DNA from: Acanthosepion lycidas
Taxonomy: Eukaryota > Mollusca > Cephalopoda > Sepiida > Sepiidae
Length of the DNA: 64,000 nt
Direction of reading: 5' to 3'
NCBI GenBank assembly: GCA_963932145.1
Contig: OZ010586.1
Span: 71,587,969 to 71,651,968 of the forward strand
The notes below the pieces were generated by a model. It was given only the letters and a program-made list of their open reading frames with translations, did not search any database and had not been told where the DNA came from. Made by a program: the position numbers and the translations under genes. Position 1 is the first letter of the stretch. Each line of letters begins with the position of its first letter. Below, in pieces: positions 44,326 through 55,014 of this stretch.

Positions 44326-44590
44326 TTTTTTTTTCATTTCACCCAAAGTAAGGCAATAAAGCCACTAAGACGCAAGGGCGTGTTAAACAATATGAGAAAA
44401 GAAGAAAAAAACATTAAGGAGGGACAACAATAATAAAAGAACATAAAAAAAAAGGAATTAAGAAACCAGAACATAATGATTGACATTGCATTTAAATTTT
44501 TGAAGATCAAAGTTGGCTGAAAAACACAAAGCCAGAAGCGTTCCACAAGTGAGAAGTGAGAAAGAGGAAATCTAGCCATTTCAACTGCAA
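44326..44590 (-). pseudogene. LINE A 3' end fragment
   Basis: Minus strand: tail with CATTTCACCC and GTAAGGCAATAAAGCCACTA (plus-strand reading), then 'ERFWLCVFQPTLIFKNLNAM' region equal to the 'LWN....F..NFDLQKFKCN' end in a shifted frame. Confidence 0.7.
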
Positions 44591-44599
44591 AATGTCGAG

Positions 44600-45900
44600 A
44601 CCAAACTGTCAGTCAAGTACTGTGAAATGCATTTTAAAAATAAGTTTTCCTCTTGTCAATTCTTTTTATTAATATTATCTTTGTGGATATTTTCATTTAT
44701 ATCTTAATTTTTTATACACATGCACACACATTTATAATTCATGATATTTTTTTTTTAAATTCTGACTGCTTGTAGGCGTTTTCAAAATGGTTTTACTGGT
44801 AATAGAAATGAAAACCCTAGCAGAATATAATGGAATTCTTTTGTTCCTTACTCAGCAATATGTCGTATGCAAGTAAACACAAATGTGTGGTAGGGTGAGC
44901 AACAGGAGGTGAAGAGATTTGAACTAAAAGAGTTTATATTTTTATCTTTATAATATCAGTAATAAAGGTTAAAAATATTCATTATCCCATCATTAAGCTT
45001 CAACTCAAAATATCTATACTTTGACTGAAGTGCTGGATTGGCAAGATCTGTTACCATGTACTTAAGATTCCTTTTTTTTCTGTCTTTCTTTATTTCTTTT
45101 TTGGGAGGTTCCTTTTTTTGATCAGTGGTGTTGCAAGATTGGGGCAGTGGTAGGCTGTATTCACTAACCCTCCCTTCCTAATGGTACAGATGTGAAAGGG
45201 CTTAAATTTTCATCTGGTGAGAAGAGTTTACCTATAACTTAATGTAAAATTAAAAAAAAAAAAAATTAAAGTAATTCTATAAGATCTGACACTTTTTGCT
45301 GTTTCATAAACCATAAACACTACCATGAATAAATGGCTTTGTTACAAATGAGTTCCAAAACTCCAAACTAGAGATATTGCATGAATTTATTCAAGGTGTT
45401 ACACTGAAAAAATAACACAACATGAATTTTAAAATGGTTTGCAAATTACGTAGTAAAACTTAGTACAGTGGTATAATTCAATTAATTCCAGTTTTACAGT
45501 TCTGACATTGGGATATTATTTTTGGCCTGGGTAAAGCAGTAATTCATTCTTTGTTATTACCATCCAGAGTCACAAAACATGTAGCAAAACATTTCAGGGG
45601 TAACTAAGATGAGGCACCAAAGTTGTATTTGTTTCCAGGTGCTGATAACCCTTGCTACATCACTGAATCTGATACTTGTAAAATTTCAATAAGGATGAAT
45701 TACCACATGAAAACACTATGGATAGTTATTTTGATGGCAACATAAGTGCAAGAATAAAGCTTCACATCATTCCACTAATTTAATCCCCCAAAATCCAACA
45801 GGATCAAGTGATGAAGGAAGTAAAAAAAGATGTATGATGTTAATGCAATCACACGTGAGAAAAAATACCCCCCCTACAATGGGGTACATTCATTTTCATG
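44600..45900. other. AT-rich stretch, nothing recognised
   Basis: No repeat match or coding signal. Confidence 0.45.
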
Positions 45901-45904
45901 GTTT

Positions 45905-46085
45905 TCTGTCTTGACATTTTGTACTCTCTCACACATGCTTGTTACACACAAACACACATGCAAGCACACACACACACACACACATTCTTACTATAGTTAG
46001 TTTCACATTTTTTCCTTTTGTCGCATGTAATTCCTTTTGTAAATGCCATTTGTTTTCTGTTCTTGTTTTTATTGGAACTCACATT
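45905..46085 (+). repeat. Dispersed repeat E (CA-bearing), copy 2
   Basis: Co-linear with 11.07-11.27 kb, including the internal CA run and 'TTTTTTCCTTTTGTCGCATG'. Confidence 0.55.
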
Positions 46086-46094
46086 GAGTCTGTC

Positions 46095-46265
46095 AATTTT
46101 TTTTTTTTTTTACAGTAAGGTTGATCCTGTACAAGACTCGGGGGCCACTCAAGATAGAGGGTTATGTTAAGGAGTAGTTTATATGGATAGGAGGGGAAGA
46201 TAATAGTTAACTCAAGACTTGAACAGTTTAAGATTGTAGAAATCAGGAGAGGGAGAGAAATTTTT
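46095..46265 (-). repeat. LINE B 3' tail fragment
   Basis: 'GTTGATCCTGTACAAGACTC', 'GGGCCACTCAAGATAGAGGG' and 'GGATAGGAGGGGAAGATAAT', closest to the 60.3 kb copy. Confidence 0.65.
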
Positions 46266-46269
46266 CAGG

Positions 46270-47220
46270 ATCCTGTAAATATTTTCTATCCAAAGTATTG
46301 ATTACTGCAATATAAGAGTGAGTAAATATTTACCCACTCATACTAGCAATTCCAAAACATTAGTAGATTTTAAATAACAACTTTATTTCAAATAAAATTC
46401 CTAATTCCTAAATACTCTATAAGGTAGGCACAATGTCTTTGTTTCCTTGAATTCTGATAATTTATTTGTCATGTAAATGAAAGAATATGTGTGATTAAAA
46501 TTTTGTATTGTAAATTGTAAAATGATACATGTTTATTGTAAAATTAACTGTTTACATGCTGGAAACATTTGGCATTCATTTACTAAGCAGTGAGTATTAC
46601 TGTCTGGTGAAATCTATAAAATCTTCTTTTTTTTTTTTTTTTTCCCCAACAGATTTGTTAGGAAATTAGTTTTTTTCAAGTTCATTAGATGCTATCACTC
46701 TTTCTAGTATTGATGGGAGTTTCCTTCCATACCTTTTTATTTTTTCATAGTATGGAAAGTTATAGTTACTACATACAATTTATAGAATCTAAATATCCAT
46801 AGTAGGGGGTGCTGAAAAATGTTTGAACTGACCCACTTTCCAAAATTTCAGTAAATAAACAAATATCAGATTTTTTTTGTTTTTTTGAAATACCTCTTGT
46901 ACCGAAATTTTTAAATCATTAACTTTTAATAATTTTTACTTTTTATAATAATTATTATAATGTTGAATAATAATAATTAATTAATAAAATAATTGATTAA
47001 ATAATATGACTTGTATCTGGAAAAAGATCATTATTTTCAAAAAAGTTTTAATGCAATATTCACTCAGAAAATAATTCTTACAGTCCAAAATGTGTTTTAG
47101 TTTTAAATAAACCACAAAGTTGATAAGCTGTAGAAAAACAAAACAAATCAACCAATTAAAAACAGTTTAGAGAGTTTTCATTCTCTTAGACTTGTTGTGC
47201 TCAAAGCTGTTTGACCAATA
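46270..47220. other. AT-rich stretch
   Basis: Only the short block near 46695-46770 shared with 23.85 kb was recognised. Confidence 0.4.
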
Positions 47221-47224
47221 GCCT

Positions 47225-47305
47225 TTACAGATTCATGCCTTTTCTAAGGGTATTAGTGTAAAGGGGAATGCAATAGATTAGTCTGGAATTCAAACTTGTT
47301 TCAAT
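47225..47305 (-). repeat. S2-type SINE fragment
   Basis: 'GATTCATGCCTTTTCTAAGG', GTATTAGTGTAAAGGGGAA and CTGGAATTCAAACTTG. Confidence 0.5.
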
Positions 47306-47309
47306 AATA

Positions 47310-48040
47310 CATACAACTACTGCTGGGAACACAGCACCAGTGCTCAAAGCCTTTATGTGATAATAATGTCAGGCACCATTTCAAGAGGCTGAACACATGC
47401 TACCAGATGAAAGCAACCCTTGGTTAACCAATGTATATATCTACTATACTTCTGTCCAGAAGGACCTCAGTGATTTTTTTTTTTTTTTTTTTTTTTTTGT
47501 TTCAGCAGGAATGAGCAAGAAATGGCATTGCAAGGGAAAAAGAATACGATAATCAAAATAGTTAAAATAATGTTAATGGAAACAATGGAAACCTGAAGAG
47601 GATACTTGGCTGAAACCTCATATCTATTAAAAACATCTATAATAATAAAGATGAAATAGTAGTTAGAAAAAAATTGAATAAGTCAAAATATGATGTAATC
47701 AACTTTTCTTTTTGCTTCTTTTTTGATAAATCGTTTTTGACAACTTCAAAAGCGCAAATAAGAAAAAAATAACAAAACAAAACATAGCACTTGGAGACTT
47801 CCAATAGCCGCAACAATTAAAATAGATAGCACTTGTAACAGGAAGGGAAAATAATATAATCAAGATGTTTACTTTACACACTAGCTTAAACAAAAAGTTA
47901 GTAAAAAACATCCATCAGAACTAGAAAGAGTGATGTATTCATATACAAATCTCCACCTGAAAAATAGCAGTGGATTGGAGGCTAAACTAATCGTAACCAT
48001 GAAGACAAAATTACTAGAGAAATAGTAGTGAATACTTTTG
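47310..48040. other. AT-rich stretch, nothing recognised
   Basis: T27 run at about 47475-47500. Minus frames 47699-48093 have no domain. Confidence 0.45.
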
Positions 48041-48044
48041 ACTA

Positions 48045-48671
48045 CTGTATTTGATGGCCTATATGACACACAGGTATATAAGATGCACCTCAATTTCAGC
48101 AGGGCAAATCAAGCAAAATTAGTAATTAGTAAAATTATTAATAAATGGTACAGCCTAGGCTGTATTTATTTATGATTACAATTAAATGAAAAATAATATG
48201 AAAAAATAACTTGAGCCTATAAAAACTTTATTATATCCTTTATATGAGCTGTACAACCTGCGTCTTGTAAACGTCTTATTGGAATAATTAGGATATAAAA
48301 ATTCTGATTGTATTTATATCAATGCAACCGGAAGTTATCGCAAGAAAATATTAATGAAACAAATATATTTTACAAATATATAATTTGAATTTATTTCATA
48401 TAATTTAGTGAAACAAAGTACTAATATTAAGTGTGATGAAATTAATATAATGAATATTATCAATGATAACACTTTTAATCTGCATAGTAGCCTTTTAAAT
48501 AATGACAATAAGTATATGAAAGTTACTCTAAAGTCTAATAGGAGTTGCTAGGTAGCTAATTTCAGCCAATGATCACAAATTTTAAACCTACATATGGCAT
48601 ATAAGACACAGGGGAATTTTAAAAGATAGTTTTAGTAAAAGAAAGTGCACCTTATATGCCGTCAAATATGG
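48045..48671. mobile_element. Non-autonomous TIR element (about 627 bp)
   Basis: Left end CTGTATTTGATGGCCTATAT and right end (reverse complement) CCATATTTGACGGCATATAA are inverted repeats, each followed inward by a second copy of the motif (TATATAAGATGCACCTC; reverse of AAGTGCACCTTATATGCC). TA flanks both ends (48043-48044 and 48672-48673). No transposase. Superfamily not assigned. Confidence 0.55.
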
Positions 48672-48699
48672 TAATTATAGTTTACAACAAGTGATAATA

Positions 48700-48945
48700 G
48701 AGAACAGGAAAAGCTTATTTTCCTGAAAAACTGTTTTAATAGAAAGATTTTATATATTTCAATCAGTGTTAATGCTAACTGCTTGGCCAATGAATGCCAA
48801 ATATTTCCTGTATGAAAATGGTGACTCTTACCATACACTCACTGTTCACTGACTGTATACAACCATCTTCTCAGGCCATTGATTCAAAATTGTTTTAAGA
48901 GAATGGATCCTTTAGTTCTTAAAGACAATCTTTCATCAGATTGTA
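48700..48945 (+). repeat. Dispersed repeat F, copy 1
   Basis: 'GCTTATTTTCCTGAAAAACT', GAAAGATTTTATATATTTC and 'AATGAATGCCAAATATTTCC' recur in the same order at 49.66-49.80 kb. Confidence 0.6.
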
Positions 48946-49084
48946 TAGACTAAAGCTGCAAAATCACAAAAAAGTTCTACCAAATAACAAAAAAAAAAAT
49001 TCACTGGAAAACTTCCAACAGCAACAATATCAAGCATTGGTTGCATATATACCTTGAAGGAAAATAATGTTATTGCTGTCACAT

Positions 49085-49575
49085 ATCGTCCAGTGTACCT
49101 GCTATTTATTTTGAGATTCTGGATTAAATCCAAAGGAGAATCAGCAATATTATTGGTCCTGATCTGGCATCTTCAGTTACTTTCCTATCACTGTAAAGCT
49201 GCTTTCCCGAGTCTTTTCTATAAATACTTTCATGGTAACTGTTTGGATGAGCTCTTCACTATGGTACCTAGACTTTATAGATTTAAGTACAGTACTAGAT
49301 TGGTAACAAGGTCTCACCAATTTACAGTTGAATTGGTTAGATGCAACTATAAGTTCTATGCTAACAGTTTCTTTTCTCACTTGTGGAACTCCATACTTTC
49401 TGGCCAACTTTGATCTTCAAAAAATTAAATTCAGTGTTAGTTGTTGTCTATTGTCTCCTTATTTACTCTTCTATTCTTCTCATTGCTTCATAATGTTTTC
49501 TCTTTTCTAATTCTTTCACACTTGGTAACTCTTTGTGACTTAGTGACTTTACTAGCTTGCTGAGGATAAATTAAA
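49085..49575 (+). pseudogene. LINE A 3' end, longer copy
   Basis: Encodes 'LLSYHCKAAFPSLFYKYFHG', 'DELFTMVPRLYRFKYSTRL', 'VTRSHQFTVELVRCNYKFYA' and 'NSFFSHLWNSILSGQL' in one 119-codon frame that shifts just before the 'NFDLQKIKFS' block. The tail then follows ('GTAACTCTTTGTGACTTAGT'). One of the two best-preserved copies of the family. Confidence 0.8.
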
Positions 49576-49659
49576 AAACAAAAAAAATCAATGTGCTGAC
49601 TTTCTACACTACTTAAAAGAAAAGGTTGAGAATCCAAACTCCCAGCAGAATGCGAAACA

Positions 49660-49800
49660 ATGATAACAAAACTTGAGAAGCCTATTTTCCTGTAAAACTC
49701 TTTTTTAAAAGAAAGATTTTAGGAATTTCAAAACTAGTTATTTTGTCAATGGATGCCAAATGTTTCCTCTATGGAAATGGCTATCTTTACCATCTTTTAA
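49660..49800 (+). repeat. Dispersed repeat F, copy 2
   Basis: Co-linear with 48.70 kb: 'GCCTATTTTCCTGTAAAACT', 'GATGCCAAATGTTTCCTCTA', 'GGAAATGGCTATCTTTACCA'. Confidence 0.6.
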
Positions 49801-49929
49801 CATGTGTGGCTACTCTCAATTCAGACACATATGATCTTTTCGTAATGATGATAACTTTGCCAGTGTTCTTATGCCAAACAAAAAAAAGAAAAGGATACAA
49901 TGTAATTTTTATATAATTTTCTGGCTTAA

Positions 49930-50165
49930 TGTGTTTAAAAGTTAAGCAATGTCAAGCTTTGTCAGTACCTAGATGGGTGACCATTTGGGGATACCAGGTG
50001 CTATAAGTTTGGGTATGTGGGTGGTGTAATGAATAATGGCTTGTTAATCACAAAGCTGAATTCCAGTTCTGGTTGGGTTCGTTGGATGCAGACACCCTTG
50101 GGAAAGGTATGAAGCCACCTCTTCTCCCCCAGCTATGAGTTAATTAGTAACACTTATCATTAAAC
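49930..50165 (+). mobile_element. 5S rRNA/tRNA composite SINE, copy 1 (5' truncated)
   Basis: 49938-50008 reads 'AAGTTAAGCAATGTCAAGC', 'TTTGTCAGTACCTAGATGGG', 'TGACCATTTGGGGATACCAG', GTGCTATAAG. This is the 3' two-thirds of 5S rRNA, including the A-box and C-box internal control elements. It is followed by a tRNA-like unit (GGTGTAATGAATAATGGC; GGTTGGGTTCGTTGGATG) and the S2 tail (CACCCTTGGGAAAGGTATGA). Confidence 0.8.
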
Positions 50166-50214
50166 CATTATTATCTTCAAAAATAAAATAAAATTGAGTA
50201 AAAAGTATTTAGCT

Positions 50215-50262
50215 TTTGGTATTAAATAACCCATAGAAATTGATATACTGCTAAACAAAAAC
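50215..50262 (+). repeat. Dispersed repeat G, 3' terminal scrap
   Basis: 'TTAAATAACCCATAGAAATT' and GATATACTGCTAAACAAA, matching the end at 17.9 and 62.9 kb. Confidence 0.5.
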
Positions 50263-50549
50263 AACAATATACTTACTAAGGGGAGATAAATCTCATTCCC
50301 ATTTAAAACAAATAAATTTACTTTAATCCTTACAAAAAAAAAATTAAAGAATAAAAAAAATCACATTCCTTGATATAATTTTTATTTAATTTTTTTCTTT
50401 TACGTGTCATTTGTGTAAATGTAACTGTTATTTGCAGAGTAGTTTTACTTTCCATCACTATGGCTGATGCTAACCTCCAGGATAGTGACAACTGCATTGT
50501 CTCAAACATTTTCAGCTGACATGAAGTGGAAAGAGTATATTGAATCAAT

Positions 50550-51100
50550 TACTGCTATAAGAATTCATCCTTGCTTTGAATATTGCTGCCACTTCTTGCC
50601 TGGTGCTCCTGCTATATATTTAGAGATTCTTGATAAAATTAAAAAAAAGAATCTGCAATATTCTGACCTAGCATCTTGGTTTTGGTCCCTTTCTCACCAC
50701 CATAATGTAGCTTTTCTGTGCCATTTTTTATAAATACTTTCATGGTAGTTGGTCTGATGAACTTTCTGCTTTGGTATGTAGACTCTATGAATTTAACTGC
50801 AGTACTAGATTGGCAGCAAGGTCTCATCAATTTACAGTTGAAATGGCTAGATGTAACCTTAAATTCTATGCTAGCAGTTTCTTCTATCACACTTCTCGCT
50901 TGTGGAACTCTCTTCCAGCTTCTTGCTTTCCAGTCAACTTTGATCTTCAAAAATTTAAATGCAATGTTGTTATCTCCTGTCTTTTTCTTTTATTGTCCTT
51001 TCTCCTTAATAGTGTTTTTCTCATATTCACTAACACTCAGTAACCACTTATGTCCTAGTGGCTTTATTGCCTTACTTCAGCTGAAATAATTAAAAAAAAA
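50550..51100 (+). pseudogene. LINE A 3' end, longest copy
   Basis: Encodes 'RIHPCFEYCCHFLPGAPAIY', 'LEILDKIKKKNL', 'LASWFWSLSHHHNVAFLCHF', then 'YFHGSW..ELSALVCRLYEF', 'ARSHQFTVEMARCNLKFYAS' and 'LWNSLPASCFPVNFDLQKF'. This is the thumb/C-terminal region of a non-LTR reverse transcriptase ('IRP.LEY..H.W.GA' is the typical start). At least two frame changes occur. Ends in the tail CACTCAGTAACCACTTATG, CTTTATTGCC and an A-run at 51088-51100. Confidence 0.85.
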
Positions 51101-51109
51101 AAATAAAGA

Positions 51110-51800
51110 TGAAAGATATTTTCTTTTAGCTCTGACAAGCATATTGATTGACTTGAAAATGTGCCTAAGCACAAAGGCTTAGAATAAGTCTTTTACACCT
51201 CATATCTTTTGCAATCAGGCTACTTTCATTTTGCATGTAATCTCTGATGGTATAAATATGTACTAATGTAATTTCAGGTTTCTTAGCATTTGGTTGTCAT
51301 AGTAACAGAATGACATTTGCAAGTGAATCTAAACTTAGAAAATATTTTTCCTCTTATAATTTTTTATATCATGTTTTTATTTCTTTTTCTGCTGTTGGTG
51401 TCTATCTTCTGAAATTCTATAGCTGTACCCATAAAAATGTCTATTCATAAATACATAAATATATTTAGTAATATGAATACAAATGCATAGACCCATTACT
51501 AAATTAAAGTTGCAATGTTATGTAAATTATTTATGTTTATTTTAGTATTTGCAAAAAGCAAAATGAGTTTTGATGATGCCTGAGTTGCTACTCAAATATT
51601 TGGGGAATTTGACCAAGATAAAAAAAAAATGATTTGCCTTAAAGCTTAGTTTCCATTATCTTCATCAAAGTAGTTCCTTACCTGTTGTTTACACAGTAGC
51701 TAACAAGTGAGACTAGCAAAATTTGCATTAAATGCAGATTGCTTGTATTGTCCAAATTTCTCAAACATTTGGGCAGCAATTAGTTTTTTTTTTTTTGTTT
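51110..51800. other. AT-rich stretch, nothing recognised
   Basis: No coding or repeat match. Confidence 0.45.
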
Positions 51801-51809
51801 TTTTTTTTT

Positions 51810-52265
51810 TTTCAAATCATTTCACCTCGAACAAAACATTAAAGTCACTAAGGTACACGGGGGGGGGGTGACTGATTGTCAGAGAATATGAGAAAAGGAA
51901 AACACTGTTAAAGAGAGAGAACAATAAAAGAACAGGAATTAAGATGTCACAAGATAACAATTGATATTGCATTTAAATTTTTGAAGTTCAAAGTTGACTT
52001 GGAATAAAGAAACTAGAAGAGGGTTCCAGAAATGTAAAGTTTTTAAACTTTTAGCATAGGACTTAGGGTTACATCTAGCCATTTCAGTAAAATGAGACCT
52101 AGCTGCCAATCTAGTACTGCGCTTAAATTCATAAAGTTTAGGTACCATAGAGGAAAGTTCATCAGAACAGTTACCATGAAAGTATTTATAGAAAAGGTAC
52201 AGGGAAGCTATGTTATTGACTGAAGTCAAGATGCCAGGTCGGGACCGATAACATTGCAGATTCTG
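51810..52265 (-). pseudogene. LINE A 3' end
   Basis: Minus-strand frame encodes 'SLYLFYKYFHGNCSDELSSM', 'VPKLYEFKRSTRLAARSHF', 'EMARCNPKSYAKS', 'FWNPLLVSLFQVNFELQKF', 'KCNINCYL'. Only one apparent 1-codon loss relative to other copies; upstream truncated. Confidence 0.8.
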
Positions 52266-52399
52266 AAAGATGCATATGAAATTTATCAAACATTTTAAAG
52301 TGTTTAGAAATATTCAAATCTTGGTTTCAAGTTTGTCCATTGTATTTTCATTATGCTGAAAATTATATTTCATCCTGTTTTATGCATGGACCACAAGGA

Positions 52400-52510
52400 T
52401 GTGTGGTGGTGTAATGTATATTGGCACGGAAAGTGGAATTGGTGATCTACGTTCAAATTCTGTCCAAGGCTGTTGTGTTCACTTTCACAACTATTTTTCC
52501 AAGAATGCAT
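52400..52510 (+). repeat. S2-type tRNA-related SINE head
   Basis: 'GGTGGTGTAATGTATATTGG', 'ACGTTCAAATTCTGTCCAAG' (B-box-like), TGTTGTGTTCACTTTC. Confidence 0.6.
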
Positions 52511-52769
52511 GGGAATTCACAGATAATAAAGAAAAAGGATCTATGAAGAGACATGAATGACTGTTGGGATCTGTCTACACAGATTTTTGTTGCTGAGTGC
52601 CGGTATTTCATAAATTTAACAACATATTTTTTAAATAAAACATGAAAAGGTTATTTTCTGAAGGGAAAGGAGAAGCAGAATGTCAGCAGAAATAACATTT
52701 ATATTTATTTTCTGAGATATACAATAACAACAAAATGTTGAATATTTCTTGCAGCAAATTTTGTTTTAT

Positions 52770-52885
52770 CAAGTAATTAAGTGTTCTTATTGTGATGTGA
52801 GATGTAGACACTTACTTTATGATGGTCAGCCTAATGGCTTTGTTGGTGCATGGATAAGGCTTTATTTGGCAGCTGTTGGCTGTTA
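52770..52885 (+). repeat. Dispersed repeat H, copy 1
   Basis: 'AAGTGTTCTTATTGTGATGT', 'TTTATGATGGTCAGCCTAAT', 'GCATGGATAAGGCTTTATTT' recur inside the hAT element at 54.54 kb. Confidence 0.65.
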
Positions 52886-52895
52886 TCTCTTCCAC

Positions 52896-52897
<2 letters not shown>

Positions 52898-52958
<61 letters not shown>

Positions 52959-52976
52959 ATATATATATATATATAC
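52898..52976. repeat. (GT)n(TA)n microsatellite
   Basis: Long TA tract with one CTA interruption. Confidence 0.95.
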
Positions 52977-53420
52977 TAAATAGGCCTCTGAAATTGTTTT
53001 GAACCCCAAGAAGCAGTATACTTCTATTTTTATATCCCATAAGGAAGATTCAAAATCTAATTTTACATAAAGGTGTGAAATTATTGAATACAAGGTTTTC
53101 ATTGGTTAGAAAATAATCTCACACTACTTCAGGAAAATCTTTTTCTTGAATTTGCAGTAGTTGCAAAAGGATTTATTGTTATTTTCTAAACAGTCCAAAA
53201 ATAACACATGGTAGGTCTGCAACTAAGTGTGCAATTATTTTGGCAGCATTTTCCCGAGTAATTATTATTTAAGCAAAACTTCTGATGGGATTTTATTGGT
53301 TGAAAAATATATATAGGATCTAATTCCTCTATGCCAATGTTCTGAAGGAACATAGCATTAAAAATATAGACATGGGCAAAATTTGTATATAATATATATA
53401 TTTCTGGGATGAGGTATTGT

Positions 53421-53510
53421 AACTATTTACATTTTTCAAACTGTTGTCCTCATTTTTATTGTCATATTTGTGACAATTCAGCCGTTGTACACTCCAACTT
53501 TCATGAGAAA
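53421..53510 (-). repeat. Dispersed repeat P, copy 3 (partial)
   Basis: 'AACTATTTACATTTTTCAAA', CTGTTGTCCTCATTTTTATT, 'ATTCAGCCGTTGTACACTCC'. Faces copy 4. Confidence 0.6.
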
Positions 53511-53559
53511 AGGAAAACACAATTTCAAATTGAGAAAAGTCGTGGCACACGGAACTAAA

Positions 53560-53705
53560 ACAATCTACCCTGGTGGTTGAAATAAAGGGTTCAGTTCAAA
53601 ATTCCAATGTATATCACCTGAAAAAGGCTAGAGCACACAATGGCCGAAATGTTGTGAATATGACAATAAAGATGAGGGCTACAGTACAATGTAAATAGTA
53701 TATAA
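53560..53705 (+). repeat. Dispersed repeat P, copy 4
   Basis: 'GGGTTCAGTTCAAAATTCCA', 'TATATCACCTGAAAAAGGCT', 'ACAATGGCCGAAATGTTGTG', 'ATGACAATAAAGATGAGGGC'. Confidence 0.65.
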
Positions 53706-54104
53706 GAGCTAAACAAGAGGTACATATATTTTGCAAGATAAAAACTCTGATAAAGAATTTAATATTAAATTATTTGCTTCAGATTTTTATTTTTTTTACT
53801 TAACTCATTATAGAAATAGTTTCTAAAATATGCAAATAAAATGCAATGCAAATATTCTAGCATAGTTCTTGTCCAAAAATGATTAGATTATTTTTTATTA
53901 TGGCCTGGCACTTCTAAGATAAGATTATCTCTGTTCTCTGCTTAGGATCAAAATGTTGTTCCTTCTCCTCCACCTCAGATTAATGTGTGCTCTGTCTAAC
54001 ATGGTCTTTACAAATTGTTTCTGTGTTTGGACAGCAGAGTAAAAATCTGTTATACTAAAGACAAGATATTTTTACAAGATATATTTGGATGGGACAGGAC
54101 GTAG

Positions 54105-54145
54105 GGAAAATGATTCATGCCTTTCCCAAGGTTATTGTTCTAAAC
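54105..54145 (-). repeat. S2-type SINE, left part (interrupted)
   Basis: 'GATTCATGCCTTTCCCAAGG' followed by TTATTGTTCTAAAC and then the hAT element. The rest of the SINE resumes at 54941. Confidence 0.65.
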
Positions 54146-54940
54146 CAGGCCTGGGCAACATTTTGGAGAGAGCGGGCCAGACAGTTATGCAGTGTCTTGG
54201 AGGAGGTCCATTATATCACATGTACTACAATAAATTGTCTAAACCTCAAACCACTCTATCCAGAAGGTTACCTTGGTCTGTAGGTTTAAAAAAAAATAAC
54301 CCAACAAAGTTAATGTCATATTATTTAAACAAGGTTTCGTATTTACTGCAGGAGTACCAGGATAACAACTAACACAACAAAAATGCAATTTTTTTTTTTT
54401 TTACTGCAAATGAAATACAGTTAATAACAAATTATTTAATGAAACACTTTTTTCTGCTTATTGTTTGATAACTTCTCTACATCAGGGTCAATTATTTGTT
54501 AATCACAAGAGCAAAAACACTATTCAGGTGGTCATCACCTCAAGTGTTCTTATTTGCAATGTGAGATGTGTGGACACTTAGTTTATGATGGTCAGCCTAA
54601 TGTCTTTGTCAGTGGATGGATAAGACCTTAGTTGGCAGTTGCAAGTGTTCACAAGCATATGTAATTCCAAATAATGGTACCATCATTTTTGTGTTATTCA
54701 ATAGGATTTTTTACTTTCCGCTTTGCAAAATATATTTCTTGTAGAAGTCAGCAGTGGATTTGGAAATAAAATTTGATTTAAAAAATTTGTCACATTGTAA
54801 GTTAATTAACTCCAACTGATACTTTTTTTCTGCCACTTGTTCCACAAATTAATTAGATAATTAGTATCCAGATGGTAAGTTGGTGTGTTGGATAGAAATT
54901 CTTTACAGACTGGATCTGGCCTGGGGACTGCTGACCCCTG
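54146..54940. mobile_element. Non-autonomous hAT-like element, 795 bp
   Basis: Left end CAGGCCTGGGCAACATTTTG with GCGGGCCAGAC just inside; right end, reverse complement, CAGGGGTCAGCAGTCCCCAG with GGCCAGATC inside. Flanks TTCTAAAC (54138-54145) and TTCCAAGC (54941-54948) agree at 6 of 8 positions, the duplication length of hAT elements. CAGGxxTGxxxAAC...CGGGCC ends are typical of hAT. Repeat H lies at 54536-54655 inside. No transposase frame. Confidence 0.75.
54536..54655 (+). repeat. Dispersed repeat H, copy 2
   Basis: Internal part of the hAT-like element; same blocks as at 52.77 kb, which suggests the latter is a fragment of the same hAT family. Confidence 0.65.
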
Positions 54941-55010
54941 TTCCAAGCAAACACAAGCAACTTCAGTATGAATTTTGCTTGTTAATTTTCTGTGTTGATA
55001 CTTTGGCTTG
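54941..55010 (-). repeat. S2-type SINE, right part
   Basis: 'AAACACAAGCAACTTCAGTA', TGAATTTTGCTTGTTAATTT match the 36.65 kb SINE ('GAACACAAACTAACTCAGAA', TTTGCTTGCCAATTAC). Confidence 0.6.
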
Positions 55011-55014
55011 CATC

